Below, piece by piece: positions 27,649-35,968 of a DNA stretch of 64,000 nt. A program made the translations under genes and the position numbers. Location of the stretch: positions 26,612 to 90,611 of the forward strand of contig NZ_JAHEWN010000015.1 of NCBI RefSeq assembly GCF_018598555.1, read 5' to 3'. Under the pieces are notes generated by a model, which was not told the DNA's origin, made no database searches, and worked only from the letters and a program-made list of their open reading frames with translations. Positions within the stretch are counted from its first letter, which is position 1, and each line of letters opens with the position of its first letter. Source of the DNA: Curtobacterium aurantiacum. Its GTDB lineage: Bacteria > Actinomycetota > Actinomycetes > Actinomycetales > Microbacteriaceae.

Positions 27649-27684
27649 GAACGGGCGGTCCTCCTTCGGGAGGGCCGCCCGTTC
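27649..27684 (+). terminator. Terminator after rpmE2
   Basis: GAACGGGCGGTCCTCC (27649-27664) pairs with 27669-27684 (one G.U) across a TTCG tetraloop, 16 bases past the stop. The TTCG loop makes it especially stable. Confidence 0.8.
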
Positions 27685-27708
27685 GCGTTGTGCAGCCAGC
27701 GTCCTGAC

Positions 27709-27781
27709 CGCAAGACACCGGTGTCCGTGCGTCGAACCGCGGTCTGCGGGTGTTCAACGCGCGAACACCGGTGTTTTGCGA
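27709..27781. repeat. Spaced inverted repeat between rpmE2 and the exonuclease gene
   Basis: CGCAAGACACCGGTGT near 27709 is complementary, with one mismatch, to ACACCGGTGTTTTGCG ending near 27781. The two arms are about 40 bases apart. It lies just beyond the exonuclease stop on the opposite strand and may serve as its terminator. Each arm also contains the self-complementary ACACCGGTGT. Confidence 0.6.
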
Positions 27782-27800
27782 AGACGGGCAGCGCGAGGGG

Positions 27801-28547
27801 TCAGGCGCCGTTGCGGTGGGGCCAGCGGCCGTCGGCGATGAACGAGGGGTCCCGCTTCTTGCGCATGTAGTCCTGGAACGAGGTGGCCTGCTCGGCACAC
27901 CAGCCGACCTGCTTGCGGTGCAGCTCTTCGGCGGAGATGCCGAGCTCGTCGGGGTACTTGCCGGCGATGGCCTGAGCGACACGCCCGGCAGCGATCGCGT
28001 CGGCACCGGCGTCGTGCGCGTCGTCGAGGGTGACGCCGTACAGCTCGGACGCTGCCTCCAGCGTGCGCTTGCCCTTGCGGAACGTGTCGAGCGCCTTGTC
28101 GATCACCAGAGGGTCCACGACGTTGCCGATGACGGGTGAGGCGAACCCGTGTCGCTTGGCTTCGCGGTCGAGCACGGTGAGGTCGTACGGGGCGTTGTAG
28201 ATCACCAGGGGGATGCCGCGGGCGAACACGGCCTCGATCGCGGCGATGATCTCGGCCACGACCTCGGCCGCAGGACGCCCTTCGGCCTGGGCTCGCTCGG
28301 TGGTGTACCCGTGCACCGCCGCTGCGCCCTCGGGGATCGGGACACCGGGGTCGGCGATCCACGCGCCCTCGACGATGGAGGCCCCGGTCATGTCGATGAG
28401 GCCGACGTGGGCCGTGACGATGCGGGCCGTCTCGACGTCGACCCCGGTGGTCTCGAGGTCGAAGACCCCCAGAGCGTGCCACCAGGGGCGGCCCGTGAGG
28501 TCCTGGGACGGAGCGGGCGCGTCGAGCTGTGCTGTGGGGAACGTCAC
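27801..28547 (-). CDS. DnaQ-like 3'-5' exonuclease
   Basis: 248-residue DEDD-fold exonuclease related to the DNA polymerase III epsilon proofreading domain. Motif I is VFDLETTGVD (D and E near residue 30). Motif II falls in LVIYNAPYDLTVLDREA. Motif III is DAHDAGADAIAAGRVA with its histidine and aspartate. The C-terminal 50 residues are basic and family-specific. It stands alone and not with dnaE, so a repair or RNA-processing role is as likely as replication proofreading. The GTG start is leaderless (TAGCCT six bases upstream). Confidence 0.9.
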   Translation of the reverse strand: MTFPTAQLDAPAPSQDLTGRPWWHALGVFDLETTGVDVETARIVTAHVGLIDMTGASIVEGAWIADPGVPIPEGAAAVHGYTTERAQAEGRPAAEVVAEIIAAIEAVFARGIPLVIYNAPYDLTVLDREAKRHGFASPVIGNVVDPLVIDKALDTFRKGKRTLEAASELYGVTLDDAHDAGADAIAAGRVAQAIAGKYPDELGISAEELHRKQVGWCAEQATSFQDYMRKKRDPSFIADGRWPHRNGA

Positions 28548-28553
28548 GCGGTC

Positions 28554-28559
28554 AGGCTA
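28554..28559 (-). promoter_or_regulatory. Leaderless -10 box of the exonuclease gene
   Basis: The complement reads TAGCCT, six bases before the GTG start at 28547. Confidence 0.55.
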
Positions 28560-28582
28560 ACGGGACGCACCGACACCCCCGA

Positions 28583-30292
28583 CTACCGGGTCGGCGCGCC
28601 GACGTGCAGCCAGTAGAACGACTGCGTGCCCATGGTGAGTGTGACGTTGCCGTCCTCGTCGAACGACGGGAACGAGCCGCCGCCGAACAGGTCGTACAGC
28701 GGCCGCCCCGCGAACTCCGGAGCGGACACCGTGACCGAGGTCGGGTTCGTCGCGAACGAGAACACGCACAGGACGTCCTCGGCGGAGGGGCCGAACTGTT
28801 GGCCGGAACCCTCCCACGAGCGGACGAAGGCGAGCACGGAGTCGTTCGAGGTCTCCTGCACGTGCAGCGTGCCGAGCCCGAACACCGGGTGCGCCTTGCG
28901 CGTGTGGATGACGTTGCGGACCCAGTGCAGCAGCGAGCGCGACTGGGCCAGCTGCGCCTCGACGTTGACCTGCGCGTAGTTGTAGACGAGCGACTGGACG
29001 ACCGGCAGGTAGAGCTTGCCCGGGTCGGCGGTGGAGAAGCCCGCGTTCCGGTCCGGCGTCCACTGCATCGGCGTGCGCGACGAGTCGCGGTCCGGCAGCC
29101 AGATGTTGTCGCCCATCCCGATCTCGTCGCCGTAGTACAGGAACGGCGAGCCCGGCAGCGAGAACAGCAGCGCGTGGATGAGCTCGAGCTCGGCGCGCGA
29201 GTTGTCGAGCAGGGGAGCGAGGCGTCGCCGGATACCGATGTTCGAGCGCATCCGCGGGTCGTATCCGTACCAGCCGTACATCGCCTGGCGGTACTCCTCG
29301 CTCACCATCTCGAGCGTGAGCTCGTCGTGGTTGCGCAGGAAGACGCCCCACGCCGCGCTGGCCGGAACGTCGAGGGTCTCGGACAGGATCGCCTTGAGCT
29401 CGGCGGCGTGCTGGGCACGGAGCGAGTAGAAGATGCGGGGCATCACCGGGAAGTCGAACGCCATGTGGCACTCGGGCTCCTCGTCGGTGCCGAAGAACGC
29501 CGCGGTCTCGCGCGGCCACTGGTTCGCCTCGGCGAGGAGCACCCGGCCGGGGTACTCGTCATCGACCATCGCGCGGAGCTTCTTGATGAACTCGTGCGTC
29601 TCCGGCTCGCCCTCGCCGTTGCCCTCTTCCGACTCGAACAGGTAGGGGATCGCGTCGAGCCGGAGCCCGTCCACACCCATGTCGAGCCAGTGCCGGACGA
29701 CGTCGTAGATGGCCTCGATGACCGCGGGGTTCTCGAAGTTCAGGTCGGGCTGGTGCGAGAAGAACCGGTGGAAGAAGAACTGGCGCCGGACCGGGTCGAA
29801 GGTCCAGTTGGACTCCTCGGTGTCGACGAAGATGATGCGGATGTTCGAGTAGTCCTCGTCGGTGTCCCGCCACACGTAGAAGTCGCCGTAGGGGCCGTCC
29901 GGGTCCTCGCGGGACTGCTGGAACCACTCGTGCTGGTCGCTGGTGTGGTTGATCACCATGTCGATCACGATGCGCATGTTCCGCTCGTGCGACTTCGTGA
30001 CGAGCTCGCGGAAGTCGTCGAGCGTGCCGAACTCGGGCAGGATCGCGCGGTAGTCGGCGATGTCGTAGCCGCCGTCGCGCATCGGTGACTGGAAGAACGG
30101 CGGGAGCCACAGGGCGTCCACACCGAGCCACTGGAGGTAGTCGAGCTTGCCGATGACGCCCTGGATGTCGCCGATGCCGTCTCCGTTGGAGTCGACGAAC
30201 GACCGGATCATGCACTCGTAGAAGACCGAGCGCTTGTACCACTGCGGGTCGAGCGTCAGGCCGGGCAGCTGGATCGGGGCTGTGAAGGTCAC
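28583..30292 (-). CDS. treS: Trehalose synthase (maltose alpha-D-glucosyltransferase)
   Basis: GH13 enzyme that interconverts maltose and trehalose. The 569-residue protein has GDIQGVIGKLDYLQWLGVDALWL, DMVINHTSDQHEWF, the nucleophile aspartate in GLRLDAIPYLF, the acid/base glutamate in LLAEANQWP, and FLRNHDELTLE. TreS is distinguished by this NQWP motif and by DNIWLPDRDSSRTPMQW. GTG at 30292 gives VTFTAPIQLPGLTLDPQWYKRSVFYE and follows GACGAGGAG. No maltokinase (pep2) gene is fused or adjacent. With glgC and glgA nearby it points to linked glycogen and trehalose metabolism. Confidence 0.94.
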   Translation of the reverse strand: MTFTAPIQLPGLTLDPQWYKRSVFYECMIRSFVDSNGDGIGDIQGVIGKLDYLQWLGVDALWLPPFFQSPMRDGGYDIADYRAILPEFGTLDDFRELVTKSHERNMRIVIDMVINHTSDQHEWFQQSREDPDGPYGDFYVWRDTDEDYSNIRIIFVDTEESNWTFDPVRRQFFFHRFFSHQPDLNFENPAVIEAIYDVVRHWLDMGVDGLRLDAIPYLFESEEGNGEGEPETHEFIKKLRAMVDDEYPGRVLLAEANQWPRETAAFFGTDEEPECHMAFDFPVMPRIFYSLRAQHAAELKAILSETLDVPASAAWGVFLRNHDELTLEMVSEEYRQAMYGWYGYDPRMRSNIGIRRRLAPLLDNSRAELELIHALLFSLPGSPFLYYGDEIGMGDNIWLPDRDSSRTPMQWTPDRNAGFSTADPGKLYLPVVQSLVYNYAQVNVEAQLAQSRSLLHWVRNVIHTRKAHPVFGLGTLHVQETSNDSVLAFVRSWEGSGQQFGPSAEDVLCVFSFATNPTSVTVSAPEFAGRPLYDLFGGGSFPSFDEDGNVTLTMGTQSFYWLHVGAPTR

Positions 30293-30393
30293 CGTGCTCC
30301 TCGTCGAAGGTCCACGGACCGGTCGACGGCCCGCCCCGGACACGATAGGCGCGAGATGCTGCGGGTGTCCGGGTTTTCGTGCGGTTGGCTCCC

Positions 30394-30399
30394 TAGACT
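30394..30399 (+). promoter_or_regulatory. Leaderless -10 box of the alpha/beta hydrolase gene
   Basis: TAGACT at 30394-30399, seven bases before ATG 30407, with no ribosome-binding site between. Confidence 0.6.
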
Positions 30400-30406
30400 G
30401 GCGCGG

Positions 30407-31399
30407 ATGCAACCGCCCGTGCTCTCCCCGTACCAGTCGCTGATGGCCGCAACCCCGGTCGTGCACCGGGCCGTCCAGGTCGACGGCCGGACCACCCACT
30501 ACTGGGTCTACGGGCCTGAGGACTCGGATCGCACGGTCCTCGCGGTGCACGGGTTCCGCGGCGACCACCACGGGCTCGAGACGATCGCCGCGCACCTCGA
30601 GGGCGTCCGGGTGATCGTGCCGGACCTGCCCGGCTTCGGCGTGTCCGATCCGCTGCCGGTGTCCGACATCGACGCGTACGTGGCCTGGCTCACCGGCTTC
30701 CACGCCGCGCTCGGGCTCGGGCGCGACACGGTCGTGCTCGGCCACTCGTTCGGGTCGATCGTGGTGTCGGCCACCGTCGCCGCCGGACTCGACACCCGGC
30801 TGCTCGTGCTGGTCAACCCGATCGCCGCCCCGGCCCTGCAGGGTCCGCGCGCCGTCGGCACCGCGATCGCCATCGGGTACTACCGCGCCGGCGCTGTGCT
30901 GCCGAAGCCGATCGGGCTCGGGATCCTGCGGAACGCCGCGATCGTCCGGGCGATGAGCATCGCGATGCTCAAGTCGAACGACCCCGCGATGCGACGGTGG
31001 GTGCACGACCAGCACGACCGCTACTTCTCGGCCTTCGCGAACCGGACGAGCGTGCTCGAGGCCTTCCGGACGTCCGTCACCCACGACGTGTCCGAGTACG
31101 CCGACCGCATCGGCGTGCCGGTGCTGCTCATCGCGGCCGAGCACGACGACATCACCGCGGTCCCCGAGCAGCGCGCGCTGGCCGAGCGGCTGCGCGACGC
31201 CGAGCTCGTCGTGATCCCGGGCGTCGGACACCTCGTCCACTACGAGACGCCGGCACCGGCCGCGGCGGCGGTGCTCCGCCGGATGGCGGACACCCCCGGA
31301 CGTGCCGGACGTGCCGGGCGCCCTGGACGCGGGGCCGCTGCCAGCGGGAGCCGGTCGTCCGGGGCGGGGCGGGCCTCCCGGAAGGCGGACGCGTCGTGA
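30407..31399 (+). CDS. Alpha/beta-hydrolase fold protein
   Basis: 330-residue alpha/beta hydrolase. It shows the oxyanion-hole segment VLAVHGFRGDHHG, the nucleophile elbow VVLGHSFGSI with its serine, an acid candidate in LLIAAEHDDITAV, and the catalytic histidine in VIPGVGHLVHYE. The last 45 residues are rich in Gly, Arg and Ala and look disordered. ATG at 30407 is preferred over an in-frame start at 30356 because the -10 box lies between the two. It overlaps the glycosyltransferase start as GTGA, so the pair may act together on a glycolipid or glycan; the substrate is unknown. Confidence 0.88.
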   Translation: MQPPVLSPYQSLMAATPVVHRAVQVDGRTTHYWVYGPEDSDRTVLAVHGFRGDHHGLETIAAHLEGVRVIVPDLPGFGVSDPLPVSDIDAYVAWLTGFHAALGLGRDTVVLGHSFGSIVVSATVAAGLDTRLLVLVNPIAAPALQGPRAVGTAIAIGYYRAGAVLPKPIGLGILRNAAIVRAMSIAMLKSNDPAMRRWVHDQHDRYFSAFANRTSVLEAFRTSVTHDVSEYADRIGVPVLLIAAEHDDITAVPEQRALAERLRDAELVVIPGVGHLVHYETPAPAAAAVLRRMADTPGRAGRAGRPGRGAAASGSRSSGAGRASRKADAS

Positions 31400-32517
31400 C
31401 GCGCCTGCGCATCGGCATCGACTGCCGGTACGTCCGGATCGGCCGGCACGACGGCATCAGCCGGTTCACCGCCGGGGTCGCGGCGCACCTGCCGGACCGG
31501 CACGAGTACGTGCTGCTCGTCAGTGACGAGCGCCAGCTCGAGTCGCTGCCGCGTGGGCTGCCGTGGGAGCTGCTGCCCGCGCCGACGGACGCGGGGGAGC
31601 CCCTCGTCGCCCGGCGCGTCAACCGTCTGGGGCTCGACGCGGTGTTCTCGCCGATGCAGACGATGGGCTCGCGGGGGCGCGGGTACGCCCTCGTCCTGAC
31701 GCTGCACGACCTGATCTACTACCGCAACCGCACGCCCCCGCGGGACTTCTCGTGGCCGCTGCGACTCGGCTGGCGGGCGTTCCACCTGTCGTGGGTGCCA
31801 CAGCGGTTCCTGCTGAACGGTGCCGACGCGGTCGTGACCGTGTCGGAGACGACCGCCGGGCTGATCGCCGAGCACCGGCTCACGAAGCGTCCGGTGACGG
31901 TCGCCCACAACGCTGCGGACCCGGCGTCGCCGCGGGTGTCCGGCGCGCGGCGCGAACGCTCCCTCGTCTACATGGGCTCCTTCATGCCGTACAAGAACGT
32001 CGAGACCCTGGCGGCAGCGCTGCCGCTGCTCGGCGCGGACTGGACGCTGCACTGCATGTCGCGGGTGTCCGACGCCGACCGGGCTCGGCTCGAGGGACTC
32101 GCACCCGCCGGGACGATCGTGTTCCACGACGGGGCCACCGACGACGAGTACCTGTCGGTGCTCCGTTCGGCCACGGCGTTGGCGACGGCGTCGTACGACG
32201 AGGGGTTCGGCATCCCGCTGGTCGAGGCGATGGGGGTCGGGACGCCCGTCGTGGTGAGCGACATCCCCATCTTCCGGGAGATCGGCGGCTCCGCTGCGGA
32301 GTACTTCGACCCGGACTCGCCGTCCGCCGTCGCCGCTGCCGTGCGGCGGGTCGAGGAGCGGTGGGACGAGGCTTCGCGGCAGTCGCTCGAGCGTGCCGCG
32401 CGGTTCCGGTGGCAGGACTCGGCGGAGCAGGTCGTCCGGGCCGTCGAGCGGGCCGTGGCGGACCGGCGGGCCCGGGCGCGGGGCCGCCGCCGCAGCCTGG
32501 CGGACCGTCAGGCGTAG
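31396..32517 (+). CDS. Glycosyltransferase family 4 protein
   Basis: 373-residue GT-B fold transferase. The N-terminal domain starts RIGIDCRYVRIGRHDGISRF, a pattern often seen in GT4 enzymes. The C-terminal domain has LVYMGSFMPYKNVETL and the E-x7-E nucleotide-sugar motif in YDEGFGIPLVEAMGVGTPVV. No signal peptide or membrane helix was seen, so it probably works at the inner face of the membrane. GTG at 31396 overlaps the hydrolase stop by four bases. Donor and acceptor cannot be assigned. Confidence 0.88.
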   Translation: MTRLRIGIDCRYVRIGRHDGISRFTAGVAAHLPDRHEYVLLVSDERQLESLPRGLPWELLPAPTDAGEPLVARRVNRLGLDAVFSPMQTMGSRGRGYALVLTLHDLIYYRNRTPPRDFSWPLRLGWRAFHLSWVPQRFLLNGADAVVTVSETTAGLIAEHRLTKRPVTVAHNAADPASPRVSGARRERSLVYMGSFMPYKNVETLAAALPLLGADWTLHCMSRVSDADRARLEGLAPAGTIVFHDGATDDEYLSVLRSATALATASYDEGFGIPLVEAMGVGTPVVVSDIPIFREIGGSAAEYFDPDSPSAVAAAVRRVEERWDEASRQSLERAARFRWQDSAEQVVRAVERAVADRRARARGRRRSLADRQA

Positions 32518-32539
32518 GCGCGGTGCCGCGGCCGCTCGC

Positions 32540-33271
32540 CTACTCGGGCGCGAGCACCTGCACGTCGGCGCCCGGGAACACCTTCTGCGTCTCCTCGGTC
32601 ACCCGCGCGACGATGGGCGGCACCGCGGCGCCCCGTCCCGGCGTCCGCGCGACGACCGCCTGGTCACCGTCGTCGTCCGATGCGTCGCCGCCGCGCTCCC
32701 ACGAGCAGCGGACCTCGGTGACCCCGCCGATGCGGTCGAGGGCGTCAGCCAGTGCCAGGCGCTTCGCCGCGACGGCGCCGGCCCCGGTGACGCCCACCTC
32801 GAGGTTGCCGAGGTCGGCGATGGCGACGACCCGGACTCCGTTGCCACCGGCCTCGTCGGCTGCGCGGCTGATCGCCGCGACCAGGTCACGACGGGCGCCG
32901 CGGTCGAGCGTCGGCTCGGCGCGGACGGTGGCGACGGCGTCGTAGCTCGCGAACGCGGTCTTCGATGCGGCGTGGTGCCGTACCCCGAGGACCCCGGGCA
33001 GGTCGGCGACCCGGTCGTCGAACCGGTCGAGCGCGACGTCCGGGTTGGGGAAGACCCCGCCGATGCCGTTCTGGACGCTCCCGATGATCGAACCGAGCAC
33101 GACGGCGATGACCGCGGCGACGGCCAGGGTGCTGGCACCGATCACGAACCACGTCCGGGTGCGGAGCCGGGTCGGGACGCTCGCCGTCTCCGGTCCGAAC
33201 ACGCGGTCCAGGTCGTCTGCCTGCTGCTCCGGGGCACGCCGACCGTACCGGTCGGTTCCGTCGTCGGACAT
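32540..33271 (-). CDS. Conserved single-pass membrane protein, function unknown
   Basis: 243-residue protein with a short charged N-terminus (about 40 residues), one membrane helix around residues 43-65 (TWFVIGASTLAVAAVIAVVL), and an outer domain of about 175 residues with no recognised motif. The outer part has two alternating alpha/beta-like segments with repeated YDAVATVRAE and LGNLEVGVTGA patterns. ATG at 33271 follows GAGGGGAGCGAC. It converges with the glycosyltransferase gene and lies 58 bases downstream of the histidine phosphatase gene, possibly as its operon partner. Confidence 0.75.
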   Translation of the reverse strand: MSDDGTDRYGRRAPEQQADDLDRVFGPETASVPTRLRTRTWFVIGASTLAVAAVIAVVLGSIIGSVQNGIGGVFPNPDVALDRFDDRVADLPGVLGVRHHAASKTAFASYDAVATVRAEPTLDRGARRDLVAAISRAADEAGGNGVRVVAIADLGNLEVGVTGAGAVAAKRLALADALDRIGGVTEVRCSWERGGDASDDDGDQAVVARTPGRGAAVPPIVARVTEETQKVFPGADVQVLAPE

Positions 33272-33329
33272 GTCGCTCCCCTCACACGCGTGTGCGGGCT
33301 GGTCGGGTCCGTCGGAGCCTAGTCCCTGG

Positions 33330-33968
33330 TCAGGCCCGGCGTTCGAGCGGGTTCTGGTACTCGAAGGCCGAACCACCGGTGACCTCGGAGACGTCGTCGA
33401 TCGGGTCGTCGAACCGGACCAGTTCGGCGTGGAAGCGTTCCGGGTCCCAGCGGAACGAGTGGATCGAGCCGTTCCGGATCGGGGTGTGGCGGCGGTCGGC
33501 GGTGCCCGGCGCTGCGGCGTTCACGACACTGCGGATCACGGCACCGTGCGTCGCGACCACGACGACGCCCGCGTCGAAGCGCACCGCGATCTCGCCGAGC
33601 GTCTCGGTGACGCGGGCGAGCAGGGCGGAGCGGGATTCGCGACCGGGGATGTCGTCGTGCGGGTAGCGCGCCGACACCTCGTCGTCGGTGAGCCCCTCGG
33701 CCTCGCCGTAGGAGCGCTCGGCGAGCCCCGGGTACGTCGTCGGCACGTCGAGCCCCAGACGATCGGCGATGATCGCCCCCGTCTCGGCCGCGCGCGAGAG
33801 CGGCGACGCGACGACGGCGTCGAAGTGTCTTCGCGCCAGGAGTTCGGCGGCCTCGGCGGCCTGCCGTCGTCCGGTGTCGTTGAGCGGGATGTCGGTGGAA
33901 CCCTGGATGCGGCGCTGCGCGTTCCAGTCGGTCTCGCCGTGGCGGACGAGGTACAGGAGGGTCGTCAC
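33330..33968 (-). CDS. Histidine phosphatase family protein (phosphoglycerate mutase-like)
   Basis: 212-residue member of the branch-1 histidine phosphatase superfamily. The phosphorylated histidine lies in YLVRHGETDWN (H10). Further family features are the arginine in VASPLSRAAETG, ERSYGEAEGL, and the second histidine in VVVATHGAVIRSVV. The length suits a cofactor-dependent phosphatase or mutase but does not distinguish glycolytic mutase from phosphatases acting on small metabolites; a general phosphatase is more likely. The GTG start has no clear ribosome-binding site. Confidence 0.88.
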   Translation of the reverse strand: MTTLLYLVRHGETDWNAQRRIQGSTDIPLNDTGRRQAAEAAELLARRHFDAVVASPLSRAAETGAIIADRLGLDVPTTYPGLAERSYGEAEGLTDDEVSARYPHDDIPGRESRSALLARVTETLGEIAVRFDAGVVVVATHGAVIRSVVNAAAPGTADRRHTPIRNGSIHSFRWDPERFHAELVRFDDPIDDVSEVTGGSAFEYQNPLERRA

Positions 33969-33990
33969 CTGACGATCTTCGCAGACGCGC

Positions 33991-34076
33991 CCCGCGCGCC
34001 CGTCCGGCGGACGTGACCCGCGCGCCCGTCCGACACGACCCGCGCGCCCGTCCGACGCGACCCGCGCGCCCGTCCA
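33991..34076. repeat. 22-base tandem repeat between the histidine phosphatase and sirtuin genes
   Basis: CCCGCGCGCCCGTCCG recurs at about 33991, 34017, 34039 and 34061, the last three exactly 22 bases apart. It occupies nearly the whole spacer downstream of the sirtuin gene and upstream of the phosphatase gene. Confidence 0.8.
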
Positions 34077-34090
34077 GCCGATGCGACCGG

Positions 34091-34954
34091 CTAGTCGGCG
34101 GATGCCACCGCGCTGAGTCGCTCCGCCAGGTGCACGAGCGTCTCGGTGGTGCCGGCGTCGATCTTCACGGCCGCGCGACGGTCGCTCCGGGTCTCGCCAC
34201 GGTTCACGATCACGACGGGGTTCTTGCGCCGGGCGGCGTGGTCGACCAGGCGCACGCCGGAGTTCACGGTGAGGGACGACCCCACCACGAGCAGCGCATC
34301 GGCATCCGCCACGATCGACACCGCCTCACGGAACTTCTCGGCCGGCACGAACTCGCCGAAGAACACGACGTCGGGCTTGAGGTCGCCGCCGCACACCGAG
34401 CACGCAGGCACGACGAACCGTTCGACGTCGGTGATCTCGACGTCGCCGTCGGGCTGGAGCTGCACCGATCCGGGCTCGTCGATCCAGGGGTTCGCCCGGT
34501 CGATGGTGGCGGCGAGGTCGGAGCGGGAGAAGACCTGTCCGCAGGTCAGACAGACCGCGCGGTCCATCGACCCGTGGATCTCCACGACCCGGCGGGACCC
34601 GGCGCGCAGGTGCAGGCCGTCGACGTTCTGCGTGATGACGCCGGCGACGATCCCGGCGTCCTCGAGGGCGGCGAGCGCCCGGTGCCCGTCGTTCGGCACG
34701 GCCGCTGCGAAGCTCCGCCAACCCAGGTGCGATCCGGCCCAGTAGCGCTGGCGCTTGGCGGGGTCGGCCAGGAACTCCTGGAAGGTCATCGGCTTCCGCA
34801 CCACGCGACCGGCGCCGCGGTAGTCCGGGATGCCGGAGTCGGTGCTCAGACCGGCTCCGGAGAGCACGGCGATGCGCTTGCCCGCGAGCACCTCGACGAC
34901 GCGGTCGAGGTCGTCGGCGGTCGAGGTCGCAGCATCATCCAGCACCCTGTTCAC
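34091..34954 (-). CDS. Sirtuin family NAD-dependent protein deacylase
   Basis: 287-residue Sir2-family enzyme that removes acyl groups from lysines using NAD. It has the NAD-binding VLSGAGLSTDSGIPDYRG (about residues 30-47), TQNVDGLH with N110 and D112, the catalytic histidine H127 in EIHGSM, the zinc cysteines C135/C138 and C185/C188, and VVGSSLTV. GTG at 34954 has GAGGG upstream; GTG at 34945 is an alternative. It is divergent from the TrmH gene across the 9-base repeat array. Confidence 0.92.
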   Translation of the reverse strand: MNRVLDDAATSTADDLDRVVEVLAGKRIAVLSGAGLSTDSGIPDYRGAGRVVRKPMTFQEFLADPAKRQRYWAGSHLGWRSFAAAVPNDGHRALAALEDAGIVAGVITQNVDGLHLRAGSRRVVEIHGSMDRAVCLTCGQVFSRSDLAATIDRANPWIDEPGSVQLQPDGDVEITDVERFVVPACSVCGGDLKPDVVFFGEFVPAEKFREAVSIVADADALLVVGSSLTVNSGVRLVDHAARRKNPVVIVNRGETRSDRRAAVKIDAGTTETLVHLAERLSAVASAD

Positions 34955-34990
34955 GGTACCCTCAACACCCGACCGCCCCGGGCACTTCCC

Positions 34991-35071
34991 GAACCGGCCG
35001 AACCGGCCGAACCGGCCGAACCGGCCGAACCGGCCGAACCGGCCGAACCGGCCGAACCGGCCGAACCGGCC
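34991..35071. repeat. Nine perfect 9-base tandem repeats (GAACCGGCC)
   Basis: GAACCGGCC is repeated nine times without change from 34991 to 35071, followed by degenerate units to about 35120. It fills the divergent spacer between the sirtuin and TrmH genes. The period is a multiple of three and the array stays in frame with the TrmH gene (encoding Glu-Pro-Ala), but no start codon for such an extension was found. Confidence 0.95.
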
Positions 35072-35149
35072 GTGCCGCCGAGCCGGCCGTGCCGCCGCGC
35101 ACCGGCCGAACCGGCCAGCCACCACCCGCACCACACCGAATCGAGCCCC

Positions 35150-35968
35150 GTGCACCCCGTCCGCATCGACTCCCTCGACGACCCGCGCCTCGACGACTTC
35201 GCCCGGCTCACCGACGTGGCGCTCCGCCGGGTCTCCGAGCCCGAGGGTGGCCTGTACATCGCCGAGTCGAACACGGTCATCGAGCGTGCGGTCCGCGCCG
35301 GGCACGTGCCGCGGAGCATCCTGGTGCAGGAGAAGTGGCTCGACAGCGTCCTGCCCCTGGTCGCTGACCACGACGGCCCCGTGTTCGTCGGTGCCGACGC
35401 CCTGCTCGAGGAGCTCACCGGCTTCCGCATGCACCGCGGGGCGATCGCCGCGATGCAGCGCCCCGAGCTGCCGAGCGTCGCCGACGTGGTGCGGGACGCG
35501 AAAGTCGTCGTCGTGCTCGAGGACATCGTCGACCACACGAACGTCGGCGCCGTGTTCCGGAGCGTCGCCGGCCTCGGTGCCGACGCCGTGCTGGTCAGTC
35601 CGCGCTGTGCGGACCCGCTCTACCGCCGCAGCGTCCGGGTGAGCATGGGCACGGTCCTGCAGGTGCCGTGGACCCGCATCGGCGACTGGCCCGCGGCTGG
35701 CGAGGAACTCCGCGAGCAGGGCTTCCACCTCGCCGCGATGGCGCTGACCGACGAGTCGATCGACCTCGACGCCTTCGTGGCGGACCTGCCCGACAAGGTC
35801 GCGCTCGTGATGGGCACCGAGGGACAGGGGCTGACACCGGCCGCGATCGCCTCGTCCGACACGACCGTCCGGATCCCGATGGCGCACGGCGTCGACTCGC
35901 TCAACGTCGCCGCGGCGAGCGCCGTCGGTCTGTGGGCAGTCACCCACGCCCGGCGGCTCGCCTCCTAG
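35150..35968 (+). CDS. TrmH/SpoU family RNA 2'-O-ribose methyltransferase
   Basis: 272-residue SPOUT methyltransferase acting on tRNA or rRNA. It has an N-terminal L30-like substrate-binding region, then the three SpoU motifs: HTNVGAVFRSVAGLGAD, LVMGTEGQGLT, and IPMAHGVDSLNVAAASAV, which forms the knot that binds S-adenosylmethionine. GTG at 35150 is chosen because upstream sequence in the frame is the repeat array. The stop shares a CTAG palindrome with the stop of the convergent amidase gene. The target RNA is unknown. Confidence 0.9.
   Translation: MHPVRIDSLDDPRLDDFARLTDVALRRVSEPEGGLYIAESNTVIERAVRAGHVPRSILVQEKWLDSVLPLVADHDGPVFVGADALLEELTGFRMHRGAIAAMQRPELPSVADVVRDAKVVVVLEDIVDHTNVGAVFRSVAGLGADAVLVSPRCADPLYRRSVRVSMGTVLQVPWTRIGDWPAAGEELREQGFHLAAMALTDESIDLDAFVADLPDKVALVMGTEGQGLTPAAIASSDTTVRIPMAHGVDSLNVAAASAVGLWAVTHARRLAS

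Noticed and set aside
34013..35149. N-terminal extension of the TrmH protein through the EPA repeats
   Set aside because: The frame is open, but no ATG, GTG or TTG lies close upstream and it would run antisense through the sirtuin gene.
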